Shown: positions 54,090 to 64,000 of the stretch, one piece after another
Layout of the letters: each line of letters starts with the position of its first letter
How positions within the stretch are numbered: position 1 is the stretch's first letter
Assembly (NCBI GenBank): GCA_035610365.1
Contig: CM069439.1
Location: forward strand, 2,046,001-2,110,000
Direction: 5' to 3'
Source: Aquatica leii
Taxonomy: Eukaryota > Arthropoda > Insecta > Coleoptera > Lampyridae
Length of the DNA stretch: 64,000 nucleotides
Made by a program: the position numbers and the translations under genes
Notes under the pieces: generated by a model
What the model was told of the DNA's origin: nothing
Databases searched by the model: none
What the model saw: the letters and a program-made list of their open reading frames with translations, nothing else

Positions 54090-57000
54090 CGGATTCTAAT
54101 TATAATAGCCGCTGTTCTTATGTGAGGTAATTGAGGATTGCTGCAATACCTTCGTGCAACCGCTACATAGTGAAGATGACAACAAAAAATAAGGAACTAA
54201 ACTTTCCATCTATAACCATACGGAAGTATTTGGTTGTATTTGACAACGGATTTACCGTTAACAAAACAAAAAAGAAGTATTAAACTATCAACTTAAAAAC
54301 TTTTACAAATACTTTGTTTCACTAGCAAATCTTGCTTACTTAAATTATGGGACGCGCAACACTACTACATGATTTCCAAAATTAAATTAAAATTGAACTG
54401 GCTCATTAAATAAAAATTTTTCTTTTGCAAAGTGTGCACGCACTGCACATAGAATCTTTATAAAAAATCTCATATAATGAAAATGCGACAGACAAAGATG
54501 CAAAATTAAAAACAATCTTTGAATTACTTGTTTCTCAGAAACTAAACATGAAATGACAGTCGGAAACATAAATTATAATGCAATCTGAATTTATTACTGC
54601 AAAGGAAATGCGAATTTAGTAATAAACGAATGTTTTAACAACGTAAACCTTAAATAAACTAAAAACAAAAATTACTTAGAAAAACAATTTGCAATGACAA
54701 GCCGGTTTAAAATACGTCAAACCAATTAACTAAAAACACACAAATCTTGATTAAGTGTAAAGGTCAAATTAAAACGATTGTAAATGCGAAAGTCGACAAA
54801 AAAGTACGCATGAAAATTCTACGAAGCTTACAACATCCAGAGGACTTTAAAAGAATAGTCGAATAATACTTTGACTCTTCAGAAGGTAGTAAGTATACTA
54901 AGAAGGTGGATGAAAGAAATGAAGAAGAAACGTTATCAGCACTTAGACAAAGACATATGTCTTTTTATTATTTTGTGCATTAACTAAAGGAGAAAATTTA
55001 GTATTAGAGACCTAATCAACTGAACGTTTGTGTTATTATTGAACGTATTTTTATCTAATCTATCTAAAATGTGTCTAAACAACTTTGAAGCGAAGCAGGT
55101 AACGTAAAAATATGAAAGGTATCCGAAGGAAGTAGTCACAAGTCGGAAATGTGAAGAATCGGTCTAAATGAATAGTATTTAACGCGCGTACCAGTGAAAA
55201 TAAATACCAGTTTAGATAAACTCCAATGCGACATATTTGCTTACAGTGTTTATAAATATCGAGTTATAGTCATATATAAATTACTTGTAAGTTTTTTTTT
55301 TAAATATCTTTACATTTTATTAGTGTTAATTAAAATCAAAATATGGTTTTGTAATAATTGGTTTATAATAATCCTGTCTAAATTACGTGTAAATAGTTTT
55401 AAATAAATTAGTTTTAAAATTTCTAACATTAATTATTAAAGCGCGCTCTGTATACATTGAAAAAAGTTTGTTTCAAATATAAAAAAGATATATTAATGGA
55501 GTCCGTTTATTAAGAAATATGCAATTCTACTAAATCGTTAAACGCAATTAAACGTGTAGAAATATAATAGATGCTTTTAAAACCGAAACAAACAGTGATT
55601 TGATATACTATAAAGAATTTCTCCAAAATTTAACAAGATGTAATTTTAGTAAGTTTCTGGTATTCTGCGTTAAAAAAATACAATTACGCATCTATTATTG
55701 TTGAGATATTCCTTTGTTATCAAATTTGTACTAAAAAGTTGAGTTGAACGTAAGCACGTTATCTTCTTGGCCAGGTTAAACTGCTTTAGTTCCAAAACAA
55801 TAAATGCTGCTGTATCATGTTACACATTTATTCTAGATTGTGTTTTTGCTGATGTTTCGTTTACTGTTTCAAATTTCATTTTTAAGATTGCTTGCTGACG
55901 GTTGCGCTAACTCTCGAAATAGAACGACTATAAAGGTTATTGAGATAAGCGTGTTTGAATTCTGAAAACCCAGCCAATTCAATAAAAGCGCTAATAAATG
56001 TTCTATTTTAATTTATAGATTTTAGTGCAATAAATAATTTTTTATCACAAAATATTTGCACTCAAGTACGGTATAATTTCGGAGAAAAAATTATACGATT
56101 TAACCAAAATAATTGAGAAACAAAATTGCACTTAATGAAATTTTTAAACGTTTTAATTTTGACGTGTTGATCAATTCAAGTCTTGGCGTTGACTGTAACG
56201 ATATTCTAGAATCTTTATGTAGTTAATAGTGTTTTACTTTCAGGCTGTATTGGTTGTTGAGGTTAGTCATTTATGAAAAGGTCATGGAAACAATTATTTA
56301 AACATTAAGAAGAATAGAGCAATAGCGTTTAATCTTGTAGATATAGATTTCGTTTATATTAGTAGTTTGCGTGGGTACGGTTGTTGGTGAATCGATTGAA
56401 GTAGGTCTCTGATCGCAAGGTAGATATTTTCAGTATTTTACGAACCAAAAAGTGCCGAATGTTAAGTAAAGATCTTAATACTGAATTGAACTGTAAGGGT
56501 GGTTTTAGATCGGATATTGGTAATCCTAATAAAATTTAGTATCATTATATAGACTGTTCATTTATTTATTAAATCATTTAACAGTTAGATTTTGTTTTAG
56601 TTGTAAATTTAAATAACATTAATGTTATAAGAAACTTGAATAGAAACAGAAAACTCTTGTTAGAAAATTACCGATAAACATTTTTCTATAAAATAACAAC
56701 AAACTCAGCTTAGATTTTATGCTAGTGTTTTATTTGAACGTATATTCCGACGAATTTTTTTTATATTAAACTCAACAAAAAGTACGAACGAAACATCTTG
56801 TAAAATAAGGTTTGTAAGAACGCCTGATTAAAATTTATACTATAGTATAACATTGTAAAATCAGAAAAATTTAGTGAAGCAAACGACGATCTTTGTACTG
56901 AACGAATACGTAGACGAGATTGCAATAGAATACACAAAAAGGTATTGGAAAATTTTTCAGAAAAATCTCAATAAAACACATCGATCTTAATGCAGATTAT

Positions 57001-57366
57001 ATAATGGTAACTTAAATATAATAGTGAACTACCTAAAAATATATGTATAAATAAAACTATATTGATTGACAATTACTGTTTCTGCTATATTTGGTAGAAT
57101 CACATTTGATATTATTTCTATTTATAGGTAATGCACTTATTATTTTATAAAATATGTAATTAAATTATTTTATTCAATAATTTGTTTGTTGTTTAAAGGC
57201 AAATTCTATATTTTGTTTTTCATTTATTTTATTTTATACTGCATTGTCTTGTTTTATATCGGCTTTTTATATTATACTGAACTGCATTTACTAGTATTAT
57301 TGTCTTGGTAAATGCTTATACAAAACTATTTTTTATATTAGTTTGCTAATAAAACTCAACAATAAT
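54090..57366. other. mostly gene-free; possible unassigned relic at 54170-55180
   Basis: The stretch 54170-55180 is A-rich on the plus strand and has many short Lys-rich runs (for example RRWMKEMKKKRYQHLDK), as in a decayed gag or transposase gene, but no family motif is visible. From 55180 to 57366 I see nothing. Confidence 0.35.
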
Positions 57367-57378
57367 AAAGTAAACATT

Positions 57379-57676
57379 CGAAGAAGGTTCGCCTCCTGGT
57401 AATAGTATGTCGGATGTTGATCAAATTAATGATCCCTTCTATAGGAGGATACAAGGAAACATTTACTTCAGATTACATGCGACGTTTCGTGTTGTTTAAC
57501 CAATACTTCATCAAGCCGCTCCATTGAGTCAGAAAAAAATTAATGATAAATAAATAATGTTAATTAATTACACACAACAACATATTACGTAACGTAACGT
57601 AATGTCGTCGTAATTTGAAGTGAATGTTTCCTTATATCCTCCTATAGAAGGATCATTAATTTAATCAACATCCGAC
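57379..57676 (-). mobile_element. 298-bp PLE-derived insertion with 12-bp target duplication
   Basis: AAAGTAAACATT occurs at 57367-57378 and 57677-57688, directly flanking the insertion. Inside, 57409-57464 and 57622-57677 are inverted copies (about 56 bp, a few mismatches). Between them the minus strand carries a hammerhead: UUGAUGA (57514-57508), A, stem II GUAUUG/CAACAC (one mismatch), GAAA (57488-57485), CGUC, GC. The segment from the hammerhead to GGTTCGCCTCCTGG at the left end aligns with the terminal repeat at 27982-28113. This is a terminal repeat inserted without any coding sequence, with an inverted 5' piece. Confidence 0.8.
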
Positions 57677-57799
57677 AAAGTAAACATTTTTACTTTATCA
57701 TTTTGCGCTTTGTTTATAATAATATTTAATCTTAAAGTTTCTTTTTGTTACAATTTGGTATTACAATACCGTGTTGGGTCACTATTCATATTATTTTGT

Positions 57800-58330
57800 G
57801 AATTATGCATTTATACGTAGGTAACTCTTTAAGTGAACCAAAAAAAGAACTAGCTACAGCTTTTCTAGTTTCTCTTTTTTTACATAACTTAAAGGGCATT
57901 CGTTTTTGAAAGCCTGAAAACTTTTAACTTTGAAGTTTTTTGCAGAACTAAGGGTGATAGAAACATGCGGTTTTTTAAACACAAGTTCTTATGCAGGGAA
58001 AAAAATTAAAAACATGGCCATTACCACAGCCATATTGAATGGCTACACCGTTGACAGGGGTCCACTATTTCAAGTGTAGGGCCGCCCCTACTTATTTAAT
58101 GCAAAAAACAAAATAAGTTTGAAAACTAAATTAAGTTTTCGCAATAATTTTCACCGTAATAATTGGTTTTTTGTCCCTCCAATGTGCATGGAAGTGTTAA
58201 ATTCAACATTTTCCCATTGCCTGAATACGATTTCGATATTAGATTATCATAAATATAGCTTTCGGGTCTAATATGGCAGATGAAAGTAAAAATTAGCATT
58301 TTCTAATTTTCATGAAATTTGATATTTAAG
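57800..58330 (-). other. probable 3' part of the Mutator-like element
   Basis: Downstream of the transposase-like pseudogene on the minus strand the composition stays less AT-rich. Blocks such as CATTGGAGGGACAAAAAACC and GTAGGGGCGGCCCTACAC are present, but no protein can be read. I take it as the untranslated 3' part of the same element; its end could not be located. Confidence 0.35.
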
Positions 58331-58339
58331 AGTAGTGCG

Positions 58340-59708
58340 AACATGTAATTTAGAATCCAGGAGGAGGAGCTAATTTCTAAATTCTGGTATTGATAGACTC
58401 ATTTGAGTTTTGGGTGTTCGCTCCAATACATCGTTTCAGCAACTCTGTTGCAGAAAGTACTTAATTGCTGACCTGATAGCGGTTTGGACGTTTTCTTGGA
58501 GAGGAAATAGATTTTAAAATGTGTCCAGTAATTCTTCAGCTTTTGCGACACGCCATTTATGTTGTGGATTGTCATCTGTTGAACACTTGTGGTAGAATGT
58601 TGCCCAGATCGGAATTTGAGTTCCTTTTAATGGCGAATCCGTAGTAGCCTGTTAATTCTACGATTAACCTGTCGGTTAATTTGCCTTGTTCTTTTTTATC
58701 GAGTTTCTTAATTTCTTCTTTACTTTTTGTAGTCGCGTCCCCATGCTTTTTTTTACGTGTCTTACACATTATTTTTTCATCGCCGTGATATTCTCATACG
58801 GGTCTATGTTAATGGCAGCCTGTAAAGTGAAATGTATAAATAAAGTAATAATAAAAACAAATTATTCTATAAGCAAAGAACTGTAGAAATACAAACCTTG
58901 AAGGTATTGGAATTCCCATCGTCGATGTAGTTTGCGTATTGCACTCCAAGAAGTTCTTGCAACCGCGCGAACAAATCTTTTATAGCGTAAATTTCCATTT
59001 TTTCAGCGCTGCTATGGTGATTTTCAGGACATATTCCTCATGGCTTTTCTTCTACTGTTCATATTTAGGAGTTTCTTTGTCCGATGCCAATACAAAACAC
59101 AGCTTTGGCATATCTCTAACTTTACAACGACGTTCAGAATTTTGCCGACGCGATGCCAAAGAGCAAACTAAAACCTCGGTATTTCCAAGTGTGATCTCCG
59201 TAAACTGATATTTGTAATAGTTTGTTCTCCGCTGCACGGTTTGCTTCAATTTCTTCATGCACGGCTTTCTGTTGGTCCAATGAATATACTTTCTCCGCTG
59301 CGGTACAAACGTTGCCAAGAAAGCTGTAATACGTTTTGTACCTCAGCGTATTTTTCATATCCATCAAAGACCGGAAAATTTTCATACTTTGCAGCCCTAT
59401 TCTTAATACGCGAAAAGCGAACAGAAAGCGTCTATTCAGTTGAGGGTCAATTTGAAGCCTAGCTGTGCGTCTAAATTTTACCTATTCTTCACACGTTTTG
59501 CATATCAGCTGTTTAGTCAAAAAATTGAACACGTTTAAGAAGTTCAGGAGCACGTAACTAATGCTCGCGTTAATGTTTATATTGTCTTAATTTGCGTAGC
59601 GTAACTTATTCGCAGAAGAGCTCACAAGTTTCGTATGATGCTCGGCGTAAATTGATTTTCCACAATTTTTTTTACGGAACGCGCGTACTTCTTTTGTAAA
59701 TTCGACAT
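58340..59708 (-). pseudogene. Mutator-like transposase-family pseudogene with intron
   Basis: Starting at ATG 59708: MSNLQKKYARSVKKIVENQF, SSSANKLRYA, QLICKTCEE, NRRFLFAFRVLRIG, MKIFRSLMDMKNTLRYKTY, SVYGDHTWKYRGFSLLFGIA (family SGDGTWKKRGFTSLFGVA), HHSSAEKMEIYAIKDLFARL, QELLGVQYANYIDDGNSNTF. After a 77-nt intron: KAAINIDPYENITAM, GKLTDRLIVELTGYYGFAIK, ATFYHKCSTDDNPQHKW and RCIGANTQNSNESINTRI. These blocks define a repeated metazoan family annotated, as I recall, as a Mutator-like transposase domain. At least four frame changes and several stops inactivate it. Catalytic acids are D in GDHTW and possibly the Asp pair in IDDGNS. A cut-and-paste role is known only by family inference. Confidence 0.8.
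58820..58896 (-). other. 77-nt GT-AG intron in the Mutator-like pseudogene
   Basis: On the minus strand the exon ends TTCAAG at 58897 and the next bases are GTTTGT (58896-58891). The intron ends TTTACAG at 58820 and the exon resumes GCTGCCATT at 58819. Joining the exons keeps the frame exactly and yields NTFKAAINIDPYENI, where relatives have TFKAI.....Y. The intron is phase 0 with a T-rich 3' part. Confidence 0.7.
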
Positions 59709-59719
59709 TTTCCGTTCAA

Positions 59720-61585
59720 TATTCAATCGAAAAAGCACGCGACGAGAATTAACTGTGTCTGACTCAACGAGCATGCTATCGACTAAAAGTACGATATGAA
59801 GATGTAAAAATGCAGGGACCTATCGTACTCACTTTTAACTTAAAACGGGTTCATAAACACAGCACTTATGATGTACCCACCTACTTGTAGCGGCTGAAAT
59901 ACTTTCCTAATAAATTTAGCTTTGCCACAAATTCTACGCATATGTAGCTTTAAAAATCCATTTTTTTAAAGCTTCAATTGCAAATTCTGTCTCAAATCTA
60001 AAACAAACACACAACCAAAACGTAGCAAAATTACCGGAATACTACTGGTAAACTGCAACCTATTGTATTTTGTATACCGGGTATCCCACGCTAGATTAAT
60101 TTCTCTATAATTTCATTTCCGCTAAAAGTTTGAAGAAATGTTCTCCACAACATGTATCTAGATTCATAAGAGACACATTTTAAAATTATTTACAAATATG
60201 GCGAACTTCCGGTTATACTGAAAATCGATGTTAACTACGATATTTTAAATGGAACAGCTTCTATATTATTACATTTTTGAATTTATCGTTTAATTTTAAT
60301 GTATCTTTGTGGGTAACAGTTTAGTACTAAGATGTATCGTTTAGGTGTAATTTGATATTTTTCGAAACATTTAACGTTTGTTGTGCTTTAAGCAATTGAT
60401 CATACTTCTAAAACTCAATAAGTTAAAAAGTTGCGGTTTAAAGTGTTGTATTAAACAAAAAAGGCGTCTTTTGCGCGAATTTCTACTAATTCCCGAGTAA
60501 ATTTTTTTGTGAATTTAAAGTTTTTTATTTGAAAGGAATCATAAAATGGAAATAATTGTTTTGGTATTCTAGGTTCTCTCTTTTCAAATTTACCTTATTT
60601 TACAAATTTTCTATTGCTACACCTAACGCTCTCTTATTACTTATTATATATTATATTTATAATAAAAATACAAATTCAACGTTGATAACTATTATAACCT
60701 ACACAATGTACCGGTATATTGTATTTCCAAAATTTATTGTTAAATACAAATTGACAAACAATCCATATTTATTCTTAAAAAAACTTTGTAAAGTTAATTC
60801 TTTCGTTTTAATACATTTTTAAAACTAATTTGTAAAGACTTTTGTGGATTTTTGCTATTGATTATTTAACTTTTGCAATCCGGTCTTTTATGTGACAGTA
60901 ATTTATCAACACTTTTAATTTTACTTAAAAACTTACGTTTTTAGAATGGTTTTTCCCAAGATAACGCTTTCGAAAAGTTTACATGTTTTATAAGATTTGT
61001 TTTGCACTTTCTAACCGCCAGAAGCATATCAACACATTTATCACTTTAATACAATTACGGACTTTTACAGTTTTTGTAACAAATGAATGCGTCAAATGAG
61101 TGACACTTGCAAAACAAATGGTTATTGTAGGTTCTAGAACAACAATTGTAAGCACATCACTTTATAATTGCTTTTTTCTGTATGTGTTTTATTCCAATAT
61201 TCATTAGACACAAATGCAAATAAAAAATAATTTAATTTTTTCTATTTGCATAATTTTATCTTAACACCACTGGAACTCTTATACTAAGGGTCATGTATTT
61301 TCAACTTAGCTTAGTGTAGGTACGAGGGTTACTGTAAAAGTTAGTATGTAATTTACAAGTTAAAATTTTAGCTAGTGTTATGATGGATACTAATAACTGT
61401 AAGTAAACTATGCTTAATGTTTAAGATTTCGGAGTTTATTTGCTGCTACATTTACGTTTTGTACTTCAGCGGAGTTTTTCTTTTTATTTTGTTTGTTCGT
61501 AGTAGTTCTTTGGGAATAAAAAGTGTGTTTTATTGCTAATATTTTAGGTTTTGTAAGTTATCCTTGCTGTTTATACTCATAATGA
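59720..61585. other. mostly gene-free; possible transposon terminus at 60071
   Basis: 59720-59900 is less AT-rich and could be the 5' part of the Mutator-like element. At 60071-60250, TACCGGGTATCCCACGC followed by less AT-rich sequence resembles the end of a Tc1/mariner-type repeat, but I found no inverted partner. The rest is featureless. Confidence 0.4.
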
Positions 61586-61591
61586 ATTATA

Positions 61592-62878
61592 CAAGGTGAC
61601 CATTTTCAGAAGCTAACTATTGGTATATCGAAAACGGTAAGAGATAGAAAGTCGGTTAAGTGGACAAAGTGGTGTAATTTTATATCTTTTGTACTATCCC
61701 ATTGGTATTTGTCTTTTATTTACAAAAAGAAAATGAAAACTGCTAATTTTTAAATTTTTCTGTAACTTCTTTATTTTTGGATTTATCACAAAATAGTTTT
61801 AGTAATTGTTTTACACTATGTTAGATACTTTAAAATGATACTTTGTCCATAAAAACATTGTTTTTAAATAAATTGTTGTTTATTGAGTAGAAAAAATGCA
61901 GTTCGTGTATTACATATATACGGATAACTTTATTCAGATTGTCAAGTACAGTATCGCACATATTTTATAAAAACAGTGAGTAATTTGCGGGAACATAGGT
62001 CGTTCAAAAAAGCAAATAGAAAACAAAAGCTGGTCTTGAAAAGTAAAATAAGTGTTGCAAATGTGTTAGGTTTTGTACATTACAAAACGTTATAAAAATA
62101 TATGTCTTTACGCGAAATTGAGACATGTACGGGTATTGCCAGAGAATCCGTTAAAAAAATTTTAAAAAATAGACACTATAGTTTACGAAAGTTTTGTTTG
62201 GTTAATTACTTGCGGCTAAATAATAATTAACACAAGAATTAGATTTTGACGCTGGTTAATTAGACAACACAGAAATGATAATGTCTTTAGTTTGAAAATT
62301 TTGTGAACATATGAGAGTAAATTTACAAACAACGGTATGTTCAATAGAAATGTACATTTTTACTGGAATGATGTTGCTTTAGTAAGAATTTGTAACAAAA
62401 ATTCTAAGACTGATTTGGCACTAATGTTTGGCTTTGAGTATGTTTTATTCAACTCAATAAATATCTTTCTAGTAAGTGAAAACTTTCATTTGTTACATTT
62501 CCAAGGCTTGATTTGAGTTAATTATGGATAAAGCAGAGTAAGAGGTATATAATAATCATAGAAAAAAACTGTAAAAATTAAATGCGGCTGCTATAAGAAA
62601 AAATAAAATTTATGCGATATTTTAAAAAATCGTGAATAATTTTGAAGATACATATATCATTTTAAGTATCTAACATACTATAAAACAATTGCTAAATATA
62701 TTTTGTGGTAAGTTCAAAAATAAAGTTAAAACATAGAAGAAGTTTTCAGTTTTTTCCAAATAAAAAACGAATAAACAGAAATGCATTTATTTTGCCAATG
62801 GATATGAAATTACACGTTCACTTAACCGACTTTCTATTTCTTACTGTTTTCAATATACCAATAGTGAGTTCCACCTTG
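61592..62878 (+). mobile_element. end-to-end IS630/mariner-like transposon, 1287 bp
   Basis: TA target duplications lie at 61590-61591 and 62879-62880. The left end CAAGGTGACC and the minus-strand right end CAAGGTGGAA continue with the same blocks: CTATTGGTATAT.GAAAAC, GTAAGA.ATAGAAAGTCGG, TTAAGTG.AC, GTGTAATTT.ATATC, CATTGG, and more weakly GAAAACT and TTTATTTTTG. The arms are therefore roughly 170-190 bp, long for mariner. Length, TA duplication and the transposase relic inside all fit an IS630/Tc1/mariner element. The 101-codon open frame at 62705-63010 lies in the right arm and beyond it and is not a gene. Confidence 0.8.
61990..62500 (+). pseudogene. IS630/mariner-like transposase pseudogene
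   Basis: NRKQKLVLKSKISVANVLGF followed by VHYKT, then MSLREIETCTGIARESVKKI and LKNRHYSLRKF at about 62100-62195 form the helix-turn-helix domain (family SLREIE..TGIS..SV.RIL...HYHPYK). Further pieces resemble 'F...VLFTDEATFTN.G..N..N.HYW' (YKQRYVQ region, TNNGMFNRN.HFYWND) and 'FG.NVWCGIL' (LALMFGFEYVL). The catalytic carboxylates are largely lost and the C-terminal 'PDLTPLDF' block is missing. Several frames are needed. It lies centrally in the 1287-bp element, in sense with its left end. Confidence 0.75.
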
Positions 62879-63049
62879 TATATGTTAAGTAATGTGGAAA
62901 AAGCACACATTCGTATCTTGTACATCTATTTTTCTATTTTTTTCAACAATTTTGCTGTAAGTTTTGTGATGTACGTTTTTGAAATACCTGGGAAAAATTA
63001 TTTTTCGTAACTTGTTTCTGTTGACGTAATCGAAAGTTTTTTTGAGATC

Positions 63050-63160
63050 TATGAAAAGTAAGTGGATTTTGGCTTAATAGTTCTTGAAGAATGTACATTT
63101 TGTAAGGAAAAAACGTATGTGCTTTTAAGACTTTCCGAACCGATTCATATGACACTCTTG
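63050..63160 (-). pseudogene. IS630-like helix-turn-helix fragment
   Basis: The minus strand reads SYESVRKVLKAHTFFPYKMY, ILQELLSQN, resembling 'ISR.SV..ILK.HKFHPYK..LVQEL...D', the end of the DNA-binding region of IS630-like transposases. Only about 35 residues remain. It is a separate copy from the element at 61592-62878, on the opposite strand and outside its right end. Confidence 0.45.
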
Positions 63161-63296
63161 TTAATTATGCAACTTTACGATGCAACGACTTGACCCAAAA
63201 TTTTAATTTGCACTCCTTCATTCAGAATTCTTGGCCACAGAAGGTCGTTTAAAATTTCCGCACAAGAAGTCGCAAGTCGCAGTTTTGAAGCAAGGA

Positions 63297-63395
63297 AGGC
63301 CGGGGGTGAAAGGGGAGGCAAGGGTGTGCCACTGACCATGTCAATTTGGTTTTCTCTCCGTATTATCGAAACAAGTTGTTGTAATTTTTGATATT
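63297..63395 (-). repeat. dispersed repeat, copy 3 of 3
   Basis: The minus strand aligns in order with 53980-54073: ATATCAAAAATTACAACAAC, GATAATACGGAGAG, ACCAAATTGACATGGTCAG, TGGCACACCC, CCCCTTTCACCCCCGGCC. It lies just upstream (minus sense) of the IS630-like fragment at 63050-63160, so it could be an end of that transposon family. Confidence 0.65.
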
Positions 63396-63399
63396 TTTT

Positions 63400-64000
63400 T
63401 TTAATCTATTCTAAATCCAAACTTTTCAAATTGGTACACGGTATATATAGTTTCTATAATTGTATAATTCAATATTGAAATTATCTGGATTGTTTATAGG
63501 GTTTTGCATTTTATTAAGGTTTTATTTAATTTTTCTAAAATGAGAGGATCAAAATGTTTTGTAAATTTGTTCGATATTAATTTTATTGGTTTTGTTCTTG
63601 TCTGTTTTTAAGTTTAATTTATTTAAAAGTTTTTTTAGCATTGTTTTTTATATATACGTTTAATTGATTTTAGTATGTTTTTTTGCAGAAACTTTATATC
63701 TAAATTGGTTTAGCTAATCGTTTGGTTTATTTTTGATTTTTATTTTAAAGACTACTACTATTATATAATCGATTAATGATTTCCTTTCACTAACAGTGTG
63801 TTTATTTACTGAGAATGTGTGATGTATTGTTAGTTATAACATTGTCGATTGATTGGGTGCTCACTATAATTTAAACCTTTTGCAACTATTATTTCATTGT
63901 TTTTGCCTATTTGAACGTCAACAGTAAATATAAAAAAGACACCAAATTAGAAGCTAATGGAGCAGTTAAAAATGAATCTAAAAGAATCGAAAATTAAAAA
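63400..64000. other. gene-free AT-rich end of window
   Basis: Only T-rich low-complexity sequence, with no gene, repeat end or RNA recognised. Confidence 0.5.

Noticed and set aside
62705-63010. 101-codon plus-strand open frame
   Set aside because: Its first half lies in the right inverted arm of the mariner-like element and the mirrored sequence is at the left end; the frame is a by-product of the repeat, with no recognisable domain.
63000-63080. Minus-strand reading LFIDLKKTFDYV, resembling LINE RT motif A
   Set aside because: Only one short motif, with no flanking RT blocks; an overlapping frame immediately upstream fits an IS630-like helix-turn-helix, so the resemblance is judged coincidental.
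1-64000. CRISPR array, bacterial operon or tRNA/rRNA gene
   Set aside because: No regularly spaced short repeats, no ribosome-binding sites with consecutive genes and no cloverleaf-forming segment were seen; repeat content and a GT-AG intron indicate a eukaryotic nuclear sequence.

Overview
This is a very AT-rich (visibly well over 70 percent A+T) eukaryotic nuclear window in which I find no intact host gene, no tRNA or rRNA gene and no CRISPR. Everything recognisable is transposable-element material: Penelope-like elements (PLEs), a Ty1/copia retrotransposon, piggyBac, hAT, PIF/Harbinger, Mutator-like, Tc1 and IS630/mariner-like DNA transposons, a tyrosine-recombinase (Crypton-type) relic, a Helitron end and several hairpin or MITE-like repeats. 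This mix, with a repetitive 'LLADYCW' ORF family common in arthropod genomes, suggests an arthropod, probably an insect; the species cannot be named from the sequence.

Layout. 0-2.5 kb: decayed PLE endonuclease, a MITE with roughly 100-bp arms, and the first copy of a three-copy dispersed repeat. 5-7.7 kb: IS630 relic, two opposed fragments of the LLADYCW family around a PLE hammerhead, Tc1 relic. 10.2-12.2 kb: copia relic (gag, protease, integrase). 15.0-18.6 kb: a nearly full-length PLE pseudogene (RT plus GIY-YIG) followed by a young PLE insertion with an open 281-codon frame between perfect 177-bp inverted arms. 22.4-25.3 kb: a cluster of fragments of one PLE family in both orientations. 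27.3-30.2 kb: hairpin, PLE terminal repeat, Harbinger and hAT pseudogenes. 34.1 kb: Helitron 5' end. 40-43 kb: 16-bp minisatellite, IS630 relic, piggyBac. 46.2 kb: hAT-type MITE. 48.1-51.6 kb: tandem array of 326-bp monomers each carrying a hammerhead, then a PLE lacking its RT core, then a tyrosine recombinase relic. 57.4 kb: 298-bp PLE-derived insertion with 12-bp target duplications. 57.8-59.7 kb: Mutator-like pseudogene with a preserved 77-nt intron. 61.6-62.9 kb: end-to-end 1.29-kb mariner-like element.

The most interesting thread is the PLE/hammerhead one. At least ten sites on both strands fit a minimal type I hammerhead layout (CUGANGA, stem II, GAAA-C-G-U-H), in several distinct PLE families and in tandem monomers resembling animal retrozymes. 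One site (15042-15082) has an intact core with paired stems I and II; in the tandem array the damage differs between copies, so their consensus is a canonical ribozyme. Nothing here forms a host pathway; the 'system' is a layered graveyard of retroelements that use ribozyme-bearing terminal repeats.
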